Source of the DNA: Coix lacryma-jobi var. lacryma-jobi
Lineage: Eukaryota; Streptophyta; Magnoliopsida; Poales; Poaceae
Assembly: GCA_009763385.1 (NCBI GenBank)
Contig: CM019831.1
Coordinates: 76,946,706-77,010,705 of the forward strand
Direction: 5' to 3'
Length of the DNA stretch: 64,000 nucleotides
Below are positions 45,612 to 55,043 of the stretch, in pieces (position 1 is the first letter of the stretch; each line of letters opens with the position of its first letter). Below the pieces are notes generated by a model. It made no database searches. It worked only from the letters and a program-made list of their open reading frames with translations, and was not told where the DNA came from. The position numbers and the translations under genes are program-made.

Positions 45612-48011
45612 TCAAGCTTGAGCTTTTGGGACCCAAACTTGTTGCGGTCCCTTAACCTTCTCTACTAGTGACTTTGCAACCCAAATTTTCTTTGGCCTAT
45701 TCTTGTTAGGAGGCCCCATGAACATGACTTTCATCTTACCACTAGAGTCTTGTCTAAGCATGTAGTGAGCATTGAAAGCAAAGGGCCTAGCATGCTTGGG
45801 CAAGGGTGTAGGTTTAGGCTCTTCACAATCATGAGCAAAGTGTCCTTCCTTTCCACACTCATAGCATCTTCCAATCTTCTTCTTCTTTGGCTTAGTGATG
45901 CTCTTGCGTTGCTTCATCTTCTCTTCAAGAAAGCCAATGTCATTTCTATTTGTCTTCATGACGGTGTTCATGAGAAGCTCACTTTGAAGACATTGACCCT
46001 TGGTGAAGTTCCTCAATCCGGTGGTGAGGTGCTCTTTCTCCTTCTTGAGCTTGTCATTCTCTTGTTGGAGTTGCAATTGAGATGGTGTCATTTTGTAGTC
46101 CCTCTCCATCTTCAATCTCTTGTTCTCTTCTTTTAGCATGTCTAGCTCAAGTGTCATGCTATAGTCATCATCATTAGTTTGAACGATAACTTGCTTGGTG
46201 GTTGTAAGCTTCTCTAGATCAACCTTGAGCTTTGCATTCTCATTCTTGATCTTGACATAGTCATCATAGTGATCGGCCACAACCACACTCTTGCCTTTGC
46301 CACTAGCTCTTTTCTCATCATGCTCACTAACCAAGTCCTCACAAGATGTTGCTATGTCACAGTTAACAACAAGGTTAGGAGCATCATGTGTCTCATGTGA
46401 AAGCATATCATAAGTAATGGTGAGAGCATCATAGTCAACTTTCACTTGAGTGTATTGTTCTTTTAGCAACGCATAACTAGTGGTAAAGTCACTATGCATC
46501 TTATCAAGTTTTTCATTTTTAGCTTTGAGCTCCTTGTTAGAGGACTTGAGCTCCTTGATGGATGATGACATAGTAGCAAGTTCATCTTTTAACTCATCAC
46601 TAGCATGAATAGCATGATCATATTTCTCAACAAGAGATTTATTTTCATCAACAAGCTTTTCATTTTTAGCTCTAGTCTTTCTTATGTTTTTAGAGTAGTC
46701 GTTTAGCAATTGGACAAGCTCATCATAAGTAGGTGCCTCAAATTCACCATCACTATCACTATCACTAGAGTCATCATCACTTTGTACCTTCCGGTCACCC
46801 TTGGCCATAAGGCATAGGTGTGTAGATGATGATGGCGACGGTGGTGGTGGTGGTGTAGAGGAGCCAATGACTAGAGCGGCCACCTTCTCCTTCTCATCAT
46901 CACTATCTTCATTTGATGAGCCACTGGAGGAGTCAATGTCGGTGAGCCAATCACCAACAATGTAATCATTGCCACCTTTCTTGTGGTATTGCTTCTTCTT
47001 CTTGCCATCCTTCTTGTAGTAGGGCTTCTCATTCTTCTTCTCATCTTCACTTGATGAGTCATACTTCTTGCCCTTCTTCTTGTTTTTGTAGCTCTCTTTC
47101 TTGGGCTTGGTGCATTGATGAGCAAGATGGCCAAGCTCACCGCAATTGTAGCAATCCATTTCGGAGATTGGCCTCCTCTTGCTACTTGGGAAGAACTTCT
47201 TCTTTCTTGAGTCAAAATTGACTCCATTCTTGTGAAGCTTCTTCAACATCTTGGTGGTCCTTCTCACCATGAGAGCGATGTTGGAATCATCCTCTTCATC
47301 ACTTGAGCTCTCATGATGCACCTCAATAGCCTTGGACTTGCCCTTCTTGTCATGGCTAGCTTTGAAGGCCAAGTCCTTCTTCTTGTCGGTGGTGGAGCCA
47401 CCACTTGGTGTGATGTGCATGTACATCTCATGCGCATTGATCTTTCCCAAGATTTGAGTTGGTGTAGCGGTGAAAAGATCGCCTTGATGTAGCATCGTCA
47501 CTATGTGTCCATACTTCTCAATTGGAAGGACACAAAGAATCTTCCTCACAACATCGGATGGTTGCATTTGTGTGAGGCCAAGTCCATTGAGTTCCTCTAT
47601 AAGAACATTCAACCGTGAGTACATTTCATTTGCACTTTCATTTGCATGCATATCAAAAGAGTGAAGCTTTTGCATAACTAAATGATAGCGTTCCTCACGC
47701 TCACTCTTGGTTCCCTCATGGAGCGCACAAATGTTTTCCCATAGATCATGGGCATTTTTGTGGTTCCGAACACGGTTGAACACATCTTTGCAAATGCCTA
47801 TAAAAAGGATGTTTTTGGCTTTTGCATTCCATTTATCATTTTCCTCCTCATTAGGAGTGAGGCTTGTGCCTTCCTTGGGCTTGGCAAAGCCGATGATTGC
47901 GGCATCGCGGCATTTGACATCAACCGCTTCTAGGTACGACTCCATACGGATTTTCCAATATGGAAAGTCGTCTCCCTCAAACATGGGAGGTAGTCCATCA
48001 CCTCCGGACAT
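45612..48011 (-). CDS. gag: C2 gag, intact, 799 residues
   Basis: Structural protein of the virus-like particle. The ATG at 48011 (MSGGDGLPPMFEGDDFPYWK) starts the copia gag domain (residues ~1-240). A first CCHC knuckle is at 287-300 (CYNCGELGHLAHQC), followed by Lys/Ser/Asp-rich low complexity, a long heptad-rich coiled-coil region (~430-690), and a second CCHC at 716-729 (CYECGKEGHFAHDC). It ends WVPKAQA and TGA. The length is much greater than compact copia gags and typical of Sireviruses. Pol follows after 16 bases in a different frame. It is the only fully open gene of C2; B2 gag has the same two-knuckle plan. Confidence 0.92.
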   Translation of the reverse strand: MSGGDGLPPMFEGDDFPYWKIRMESYLEAVDVKCRDAAIIGFAKPKEGTSLTPNEEENDKWNAKAKNILFIGICKDVFNRVRNHKNAHDLWENICALHEGTKSEREERYHLVMQKLHSFDMHANESANEMYSRLNVLIEELNGLGLTQMQPSDVVRKILCVLPIEKYGHIVTMLHQGDLFTATPTQILGKINAHEMYMHITPSGGSTTDKKKDLAFKASHDKKGKSKAIEVHHESSSDEEDDSNIALMVRRTTKMLKKLHKNGVNFDSRKKKFFPSSKRRPISEMDCYNCGELGHLAHQCTKPKKESYKNKKKGKKYDSSSEDEKKNEKPYYKKDGKKKKQYHKKGGNDYIVGDWLTDIDSSSGSSNEDSDDEKEKVAALVIGSSTPPPPPSPSSSTHLCLMAKGDRKVQSDDDSSDSDSDGEFEAPTYDELVQLLNDYSKNIRKTRAKNEKLVDENKSLVEKYDHAIHASDELKDELATMSSSIKELKSSNKELKAKNEKLDKMHSDFTTSYALLKEQYTQVKVDYDALTITYDMLSHETHDAPNLVVNCDIATSCEDLVSEHDEKRASGKGKSVVVADHYDDYVKIKNENAKLKVDLEKLTTTKQVIVQTNDDDYSMTLELDMLKEENKRLKMERDYKMTPSQLQLQQENDKLKKEKEHLTTGLRNFTKGQCLQSELLMNTVMKTNRNDIGFLEEKMKQRKSITKPKKKKIGRCYECGKEGHFAHDCEEPKPTPLPKHARPFAFNAHYMLRQDSSGKMKVMFMGPPNKNRPKKIWVAKSLVEKVKGPQQVWVPKAQA

Positions 48012-48050
48012 CTTAACTCTAGGCGGTTAAGCCTAAATCGAGAGCACAAG

Positions 48051-48062
48051 GCTCCGATACCA
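48051..48062 (-). other. Primer binding site of C2
   Basis: Minus-strand TGGTATCGGAGC, one change from the initiator methionine tRNA complement TGGTATCAGAGC, two bases from the LTR end at 48065. Confidence 0.88.
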
Positions 48063-48064
48063 AT

Positions 48065-49585
48065 TGAAAGGATCAAGATGCCCAAGAGGGGGGTGAATTG
48101 GGCTTTTCTAAAACTTCTTGCAAGAATTAAGACCTATCAAGCCCCAATTAACCCCCTAGTGCCTAGAAGTGTGTTTGACAAGAATCAATCGCACAAAAGA
48201 CTATCGCTAAACCATTTCTACTCTAGCATGGCAATTCAACTTATGAAAGAACAACAAGTAAATGCAGAATTGAATTGCTCAAAGGTAAATGCGTAGTAAA
48301 GAGAATAGAGATGACACGACAATTTTTTTGCCGAGGTATCGAGGTGTCGGCACACCCCCTAGTCCTCGTTGGAGCACCCGCGCAAGGGTATCGCTCCCCC
48401 TTGATCCGCGCAAGGATCAAGTGCTCACTACGAGCTGATTCTTCGCCACTCCGGCTTGGTGAATCGCTCGCTACCGGTCACAACGTGGCTTGGGTCATCC
48501 ACAATGCCTCCCTATGATCACCAAGCTCTTCGATCGCCACCAAGCCGTCTAGGTGATGCCGATCACCAAGAGTAACAAGCAAGAACTCTCACTTGACCAA
48601 TGCAAGGCTAATGAGATGGGTGGATGCACACTTGCTACTCTCTATTCACTAATGAGGTGTTTGATCACTCAATTATCAAATCTCTCAACCTCACTAGGCC
48701 TCTTGCACTCACTTGGAATCACAATGTGTTTGGCAACCTTTCAAATGAGCAAGAGTGACAGCATGAATGAGGGGGAGGCATATTTATACCCCCCAACTCG
48801 AAACATGCACGAAGGGGTAAGTCCAGCCAGTTATGCACTGACCGGACGCACCTGTCGGGGTGACCGGACGCGTCCGGTCAGTGCCTAACGGCTACGTGAC
48901 GTTAGGTCTGACACTTGTACGAAGTGTTGACCGAACGCTTGCATGCGTCCGATCACCACTGACCGGACGCGTCCGGTCGACAATTTTCCTCTCTGGAACC
49001 TCTCTGGACGCGACCGGACTCACCCCCTGGTTCGTCCGGTCGATTGCTGAGGAGCGTCCGGTCACAACCAGGCCCACTCCTCAGACAACACTACTGACCG
49101 GACGCATGCCCCAGCGTCCGGTCACTAGGGTTCGAGCGTCCGGTCGCATTTTGAAGCCCGAAATGACTTCGGTTTGCGACGCTCCCTTCACGAACTTTCT
49201 TCCTTATGATCTTAGGGACCTTTCTAAGCTACCTATGGCTTTGGTTAACAAGTGTGCACCACACCTAACTCAAAAGTATCACCTAGGTCAAGCTACCCAT
49301 TCAAACCCCTCTTAATAGTACGACCAAAGATAAAACAAAGACCTATGATACTCTAAGTGTCCTTCAACACCAAATGACACTTAGAACTAGCCTATCACCG
49401 TCTTCGTCGTCCATCCTTTGAAAGCCGAACGAATTCCATCAATAAGGGGGCATGAATACCATAGTGCCCTCACGATCATCATTACCATGACCTAACTCAA
49501 CTGTTTCTGCAAAACACACGTTAGTCATAGTAATTTACCGTTGTCATCCAATCACCGAAACCCACTAGGGGCCTAGATGCTCACA
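48065..49585 (-). repeat. 5' LTR of C2 (1521 bp)
   Basis: TG/CA ends as in the 3' LTR. TATA-like TATAAATA at 48781-48788 (minus) and dyad array at 48839-49147. It has about 21 bases near 49036-49060 (tcgattgctgaggagcgtcc) that the 3' LTR lacks, an extra motif unit. Confidence 0.93.
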
Positions 49586-49590
49586 GATAT

Positions 49591-49694
49591 ATATAACACT
49601 GTTTTGACATCTTTTCCATCTGTGGTTGTATGTGTGGACTTCCTGGGCACACATATGGCGTATTTGGTTTTGTTCTTTAAAACCGGGTGTCACA
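49591..49694 (+). repeat. 3' LTR of the non-coding element, last part
   Basis: Continues the LTR that was cut at 36183, after the gatat duplication, and matches 33070-33173, ending GGGTGTCACA before the target copy cttac. Confidence 0.9.
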
Positions 49695-50343
49695 CTTACT
49701 CTATGTGACCGCATCAAGGCCGGATATCATGTTTAGTGTGTTTATGTGTGCTAGGTTTCAAGCTTCACCAAGAGAAAGTCATTTGAAGGCAACCAAAATA
49801 ATATTAAGATATTTGAAGCACACTCCTAATGTTGGACTATTGTATCCCAAGGGCTCTCAATTTGAATTGATTGGATACTCAGATTCCGATTATGCGGGAT
49901 GCAAGGTGGATAGGAAGAGCACATCGGGCACTTGTCAATTGCTTGGAAGATCACTTGTCTCATGGTCATCAAAGAAACAAAATAGTGTTGCACTCTCTAC
50001 CGCCGAAGCCGAATACATATCCGTGGGAAGTTGTTGTGCACAATTGCTATGGATGAAAGCAACTTTGCAAGATTATGGAGTCAAGTTCGGACATGTCCCA
50101 TTGCTATGTGATAATGAGAGCGCCGTCAAAATAGCCACCAACCCAGTTCAACACTCAAGGACAAAACACATTGACAAAAGGCAGCACTTCATTAGAGACC
50201 ATCAAGCAAAGAAAGACATATCTATTGAAAGTGTGGGCACCGATGATCAACTTGTCGATATCTTCACCAAGCCACTAGATGAGAGAAGGTTTTGCAAGCT
50301 AAGGAATGAATTGAATATCCTAGACTTCTCCAACATGAGTTGA
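49695..50343 (+). pseudogene. pol: Element A pol, C-terminal reverse transcriptase and RNase H
   Basis: Continues the frame cut at 29847: LLYVTASRPDIMFSV, then RNase H motifs GYSDSDYAGC, STAEAEYIS, LCDNESAVKIA and TKHIDKRQHFIRDH, and the C-terminal DIFTKPLDE, with TGA at 50341. The segment is open, but it belongs to a pol that lacks its N-terminal half and has a frameshift near 29362. Confidence 0.9.
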
Positions 50344-51431
50344 ATGCATCCCCACTTATGACATGCCTCTCCTCCAAGAAAGCAAAGGTGAAATTGTTTG
50401 GCATGTGCATTCATTCTTATTAGGTTGTGCTCTAGTTCATCTAGCCATCACATTGCTTATTTAGGCTTATTCATGGTAAATCAAAATGAATTTGAAGTAT
50501 ATATGGTACCACTATTGCTTCTATGTTTGACTTATTCTAGTGGTAGCATATACCTTGTTTGTAAGCTTGTAACTCTAGTGTTTGATCTAGTAAGTGAGCA
50601 ATAAGTGTTTAACCAATGTGAGTAAGATAACCATTGCAAGATGTGTGAAGAAGCTTACTCTAGAGCAAACTGTGTTAAATATCTTGTGCTCATGTGCTAG
50701 ATTAAGCCACAACTTAACTTAGTTTGTTTCCCCCATACAAATCTCATGATAAAAGGTGTCTCCCTTCATTAAAACTTGCCCCACCTTTATGATAATTGTT
50801 GACAAAGGGGGATAAAATGCTTCAAAGATATGCTAGTAAAAGGGGGAGACAACACAATAAAAAAGGATGCGATAAGAATGTTTCAAGTGGTTCAGAGCTT
50901 AAACAATTAAAATTTAAGCATACAAATAGGGGGAGCAAGCTCATAAACATGGTTGTTGCATTTGAAAAATGCATATTCATATGATTGATTGCATTGCATA
51001 AGCTATTTCTTTCGCTATTCATGCTTACGTGTGGTGAATGCTAGTATTAGAACATGATTGATAACATGACTTGCTAGCATGCATAGGTTTATAACTAGAC
51101 ATATTTGTTTTTCAAGAGGTTCAAGAGCCCTTTTGTAATGTTGATCTCACGAGGTTCTTGAGTTTTGATGTATGTCTAGTGACAAATGATGCTAAGGATG
51201 ATATAACATGTGCACTCCGATTGGTATCACGCTTCAAAGGTCCATTCTTATGCCTCAGCATCATCATTGATAATGTTGCTCACCCACATTTCATATCCAT
51301 ACATATGTGCCAATTTTAGAATCAAACTATATAACACATATGTAGGGGAGCTAATACTATCAATGTGGTTACTCAAATTTAAATCACATATCTTTGTATA
51401 GGTTGTCATCAATTACCAAAAAAGGGAAGAT
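50344..51431 (+). other. Element A 3' non-coding region with several polypurine tracts
   Basis: No coding frame. Tracts acaaagggggata (about 50803), aaaagggggagac (50838), aaatagggggagc (50926) and the LTR-adjacent aaaaaagggaaga (51418-51430). Only the last touches the LTR start at 51432. Confidence 0.7.
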
Positions 51432-51487
51432 TGAAAGCCCTAGTTTGGTTTTGGTTAATTGATGAAAGCTATTTGGTCTAATCCTAT
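51432..51487 (+). repeat. 3' LTR of element A, first 56 bases
   Basis: Matches 26727-26784 (TGAAAGCCCTAGTTTGGTTT) and is cut by an inserted LTR at 51488. Confidence 0.85.
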
Positions 51488-51651
51488 TGTTGACACTAAT
51501 TAACTCTTATTATTAATGGTCAATTAAACATGAAAATGGATAAATATATAAACTCCACCTTAGTATAGGGTTTAAGACTAATAAATTCCACGAGTTTTGG
51601 TGAATTGTGAATCTGCAGGGATTAAACAGGGAAACAACCCTCAATAGCTTC
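51488..51651 (+). repeat. LTR fragment of the 23716-24970 family
   Basis: Matches the first ~165 bases of the solo LTR (TGTTGACACTAATTAACTC, cttagtatagggtttaagac) and stops where another LTR begins at 51652. Confidence 0.82.
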
Positions 51652-52985
51652 TGTAACACCTCAGGTGTTTGACGCCAGTCGAGCAGACAGTTGAACATAG
51701 ACATGTTCTATCAGGTGATGATCGAGAAATAATTTCTAGTATTGTCAGTGATGACAGAGGTTTTGGAATCAACCTCGGAAACAAAGCCTCGGTTTGAATT
51801 ATTCGGGAAATAATTAATGGAGCCAGTTAATAACGACCGCTAATTTGTGAATATTCAGTATTAATTCTAAACATGGATTTTTCGTGAGACCCACCTCTAT
51901 TCCTGTCTATAGTAACTGGTGAAAAAGTTTCGTGAAATTTGGAATCAAAAAGTCACATGAAATGACGAGTCACAACTTTGCCTATAATGGCTTATTAAGC
52001 GAAGGAGATCATTTGAGTTTGATCAAGTCTTGCAATTATGCTCAATCAACTCTATATGGACTCACGAACAAAAGTTATGAAAGGTTCGTGTTGAGCAAAT
52101 GTCAAGAAAATGCCCCGATCGGCATAAAACCTTAACTTAAAGCTTTATTGAGTTGCTGCATTGACCAACATAAAAGTATAGCTTCTATTCATATTCTGAG
52201 GTTTGACCTTAAAGCAAAGTTAGAGATCATAATGTGCACAACAAAATTTGTTAAAGGATCTAAGGCGGAATCTGCACCTAACTTTGTCAAATGGAGGTTC
52301 TAAGTTCGAATCTGCTGCTGTTTTCAGCAGGGAAATATTGGCCAAGTCTGAAATGCAGTGTCAATAACGTTGGCAAGCCGCGTTCTCCAAATTTTGTTTA
52401 ACAACTCAAGTTGGTCCAAAAATAATAGTTGTAGGTAATCTTTTGGAGAATGGCATACAAAAAGTTGCACTCAATTGGACGAAGTTTTGACTAAGATTTT
52501 TGGGTTTAACCGCAGCAAGGTCGTTCGTCATTAACTCGCTGATACTGTCAACTTTGGAGCAAATTAACTTCTGATGCATAGCCCTAATGGCTGAGATCCT
52601 TTAATCAAAGATGGAGGTCACAAGGAGTACCACAATCTTCGTTAATGGCCCATGGCCCTGTTCGGCTCCTAGCAGCACCGAAATAGCCGCCCAATACTGC
52701 AAGACGTTGCACGCCACGTGCTCGACGTTTTGCCCCAAAGGAGACACGCGCCCCGCATGCACCAGAGCTCGCCCCACCATGGTTAACGCGCGCCTCTCCT
52801 CCTCTGATCTTGTCCGTGCAGTTGTGTGGAGCCCTACAGACCGCTCTCATTCCCCTCTCCACTCGCCCTCTGCCCTCTCTCCCTCTCTTGCGCTCTCTCC
52901 CTCCATTTCCTTGCTGCAGCAAGCAGCCATGCAGCAGCACAACGCCTCTCCTCCTCTCCCTTGGTGTGCTGCAGCGAGTGGCAGC
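51652..52985 (+). repeat. Gypsy-type LTR fragment
   Basis: Starts TGTAACACCTCAGG, the kind of LTR start seen in the Tekay/Del-like solo LTR read from 16239. It is cut at 52985 by copia B2. No primer site or gene is visible. The bases gcttc (51647-51651) would be the left target copy. The CT-rich stretch 52800-52960 is open in several frames but shows no domain. Confidence 0.45.
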
Positions 52986-53386
52986 TGCGGATACATGGGT
53001 GTATGCCGAGTCTCTGTGTGATGAGTGATTGTCAACGGAGATGATGCGCATGTTCTTTGGCTTGTGTTGTGCAGGTGTCGAGCACGGAGACAGTGATCGA
53101 TGGCGGGTGAAGGTCAAGTTGCGACGTGCCGTGCCGACGGACCGGGCGCGATGAAGGATGGGCGTGCCGTGCGGCGGACGTGCCATGCCGATGTATCGGA
53201 CGGTGAAGGGCGGACGTGGACTTGGACTGATGGACTGGAGGCCGGAGGATCAGCTGTGGTGGCTGGCAGCCTGCGACAGCGACAAGCGGAGAAGTGCGAT
53301 CATGTCGGTGGAAGGGGTGCACAGGCGGTGCATCCCCTCTACGACGCCGGTTTGTTGGTAGAGCCCGGGAAAAACCAACGGTGGAC

Positions 53387-53646
53387 GGTTTCCAGGTTTG
53401 GGCCTCAAAACCTGGGTGCTGGGTTTCCAGGTTGCGCCACAAAACCTGGGCGCGACGGTTTCCAGGTTGAGCCTCAAAACCTGGGCGTTGGGCCGGTTTC
53501 CGAGTTTGGGCCTCAAAACTCGGGCGCGGACGGTTTCCGAGTTTGGCCACAAAACTCGGGCTGGAGGCTGGTTTCCCGGTTTGGGCCTCAAAACCGGGGG
53601 CTGATGGAAAAGGCTGGTTTCCCGGTTTGGGCCACAAAACCGGGGG
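53387..53646. repeat. Seven-unit hairpin array with covarying stems
   Basis: Each 35-45 bp unit is arm-loop-arm: CCAGGTTT/AAACCTGG (three units, two with 7-bp arms), CCGAGTTT/AAACTCGG (two), CCCGGTTT/AAACCGGG (two). Loops are mostly GGGCCTCA, GGCCACA or close variants. The array recurs at 63065-63324 and, inverted with other unit types, at 19744-20008 and 10735-10830. It lies upstream of the TATA-like box. Confidence 0.92.
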
Positions 53647-53837
53647 TGCAGAGTGGTGGCGGCACGTGGCGGCGATCTGAAGGTTGCGTGGAGGCGACGC
53701 GGAAGACCGTGCGGGCGTGGCCGTCGGATCTACCTACCACCAGCGGGTGGACTAGAATAGCCTTAGGGTTAGGACTGGTCCGCTCTGTAAATACAGTAGT
53801 GAGGGGTAGAGTAGGAAATAGGCTTAGGCTAGGTTAG

Positions 53838-53845
53838 TATAAGTA
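53838..53845 (+). promoter_or_regulatory. TATA-like box in B2 5' LTR
   Basis: TATAAGTA, repeated in the 3' LTR at 63516-63523. It is the only good TATA-like site in the middle of the LTR and lies about 190 bases after the hairpin array. B1 has the weaker equivalent GGATAAGTAG. Confidence 0.5.
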
Positions 53846-54982
53846 GTCTAGGGGAGACACCCTCCTCCCTATCTCAATTTCAGTTAGCGCAGTCTTTTGC
53901 TTCCTAGAATTAGGGTTTCCAGTCTCCCATCCCCTGCTTTAGCTAGTTGAGATCCGCAGAGAGACTCCACTCTGTGTACTGTTGATTCGAGGAAGTGAGG
54001 CCGTATCCTCACCTTGGATCCCATCTCTTGGTGTCAATTCGCGTTTTGATTTCATGTTCATCATGTTCTTCGCGGATTGCTTTGTGCCTTGAGTTTTCCC
54101 GTCGCTTGATCTTTGTGCTCGGTTCATCTTTTGCGATTCCGTTTGAACTGAGTTGTTCTAGATCGTGAGGCACTTCTTTCCACCGAAAGAAATCATCTCT
54201 AACCTCACGGTCTAGGAGATCGATCGATTTTTCGTTTCAGGTCACTTTTCGTCCCTTCCCCCAAAATTCTTCGATTCACCGATTTGGAGTTAGGTTCGAG
54301 CCATGATCTCTTAGGGATAGCTCACTAACCTCCTTGTGACTCATCTCACCAAGTTTGATCCCTAGAGGAATTGGTTTGGGTGAGATCGAGGCGAATCGGT
54401 GCTCGAACGGGGCTGCTACGGGGTGACCGGACGCTGTCATCGGGGTGACCGGACGCGTCCGGTGTTTGAACACCGCGCAGGGTTTTCTGTGTGCTGACCG
54501 GACTCACTCGACCGGACGCTCGATCCTGGCAGTGACCGGACGCACCAGGGGCACTGTTCCTGTGTCTGTCTGCTTCTGACCGGACGCTAGGGTTGTGACC
54601 GGACGCTTGAGCCTTGTGCGTCCGGTCCAACACAGAGAGCTCCCAGATCGGCTTTCTCTCGACCGGACGCGTCCGGTGGACATCGACCGGACGCACCAGT
54701 GAGTCCGGTCAGTGCTGTTTTCCGCCGTTTCGTTCGCGGTTCGTTCGTTCTTGATCGGATTTGATTTCCGTCTTTTGCGTTGGCCTTCTAGGGTTGTCTA
54801 GTGTCCCGCTGTGCTTCTAGGAAGCATCCACCCTACATCTAGGGTCGTGGACATTAGCAAGCTCTAGGTTTTGCTTTTGGGGTTGATTTTGGGACAGTGG
54901 CATCTAGTTTCCGTCAGGAAATTTTGAAGCTCCCATTCACCCCCCCTCTGGTCGCTTTCGGGTAGCTTCTCGGTCCTTCAAT

Positions 54983-54994
54983 TGGTATCGCAGC
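54983..54994 (+). other. Primer binding site of B2
   Basis: TGGTATCGCAGC, two changes from the initiator methionine tRNA complement TGGTATCAGAGC, two bases after the LTR end. B1 keeps the standard bases here. Confidence 0.85.
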
Positions 54995-55043
54995 GGGTTA
55001 AGGATCTTCCACCTTAGCCGATTCCAGATCCACCGAAGGCGAC

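Larger units (their letters stand above)
36184..49585 (-). mobile_element. Full-length Sirevirus-type copia element C2, 13.4 kb
   Basis: Minus-strand order: 5' LTR 48065-49585, primer site, gag 45612-48011, pol 42368-45595, a leader-like GC-rich region (about 40870-41880), an accessory frame 38166-40802, polypurine tract, 3' LTR 36184-37684. The target duplication gatat is perfect (36179-36183 and 49586-49590). The LTRs differ by about 2% by eye plus one 21-bp indel, so insertion is fairly recent. Gag is open; pol has one stop; the accessory frame has three amber codons. Long gag, multiple polypurine tracts and an extra downstream frame point to the Sirevirus (SIRE/Maximus) lineage. Confidence 0.93.
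29848..49694 (+). mobile_element. Non-coding LTR retrotransposon with 3.3-kb LTRs and 0.6-kb interior
   Basis: 5' LTR 29848-33173, interior 33174-33766, 3' LTR 33767-36183 plus 49591-49694; the 3' LTR is split by element C2. The LTR ends are TGTCACACC and GGGTGTCACA. The target duplication in pol of element A is cttag (29843-29847) and cttac (49695-49699), one mutation apart. There is a primer site and a polypurine tract but no gag or pol, so it depends on proteins from elsewhere. The interior ends (cgggacgagattcctgttaagtgggg) resemble the end of Tekay/Del gypsy elements, suggesting a deletion derivative of that clade (inference). Confidence 0.85.
26727..51487 (+). mobile_element. Sirevirus-type copia element A, internally deleted and interrupted
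   Basis: Plus-strand order: 5' LTR (26727 to about 28540), pol from the integrase/reverse transcriptase linker on (28553-29847), a 19.8-kb foreign insertion (29848-49694), the rest of pol (49695-50343), a non-coding 3' region with several polypurine tracts, and the first 56 bases of the 3' LTR (51432-51487), where another LTR has cut in. LTR starts agree at both ends (TGAAAGCCCTAGTTTGGT). Primer site, gag, protease and integrase core are deleted. It cannot move on its own. Confidence 0.85.
52986..54980 (+). repeat. 5' LTR of B2 (1995 bp)
   Basis: From TGCGGATACATGGG to CGGTCCTTCA. Elements in order: a seven-unit hairpin array (53387-53646) with a degenerate eighth unit before it; TATA-like TATAAGTA (53838-53845); and a dyad array of GACCGGACGC / GCGTCCGGTC (54424-54713) in the transcribed part. 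Confidence 0.95.

Noticed and set aside
53032..53637. Open 201-codon minus frame (and its twin at 62710-63315), rich in PGFEAQTGKP repeats
   Set aside because: It is a translation of the LTR hairpin array; the repeats follow the DNA dyads, and the frame lies in U3.
53100..53837. Open 245-codon plus frame in the B2 LTR (twin at 62778-63515)
   Set aside because: Same array read on the other strand; composition driven by GC-rich LTR sequence, no domain.
54983..54994. tRNA-like sequence
   Set aside because: Only the 12-base primer binding site; no tRNA fold is present here or elsewhere in the window.
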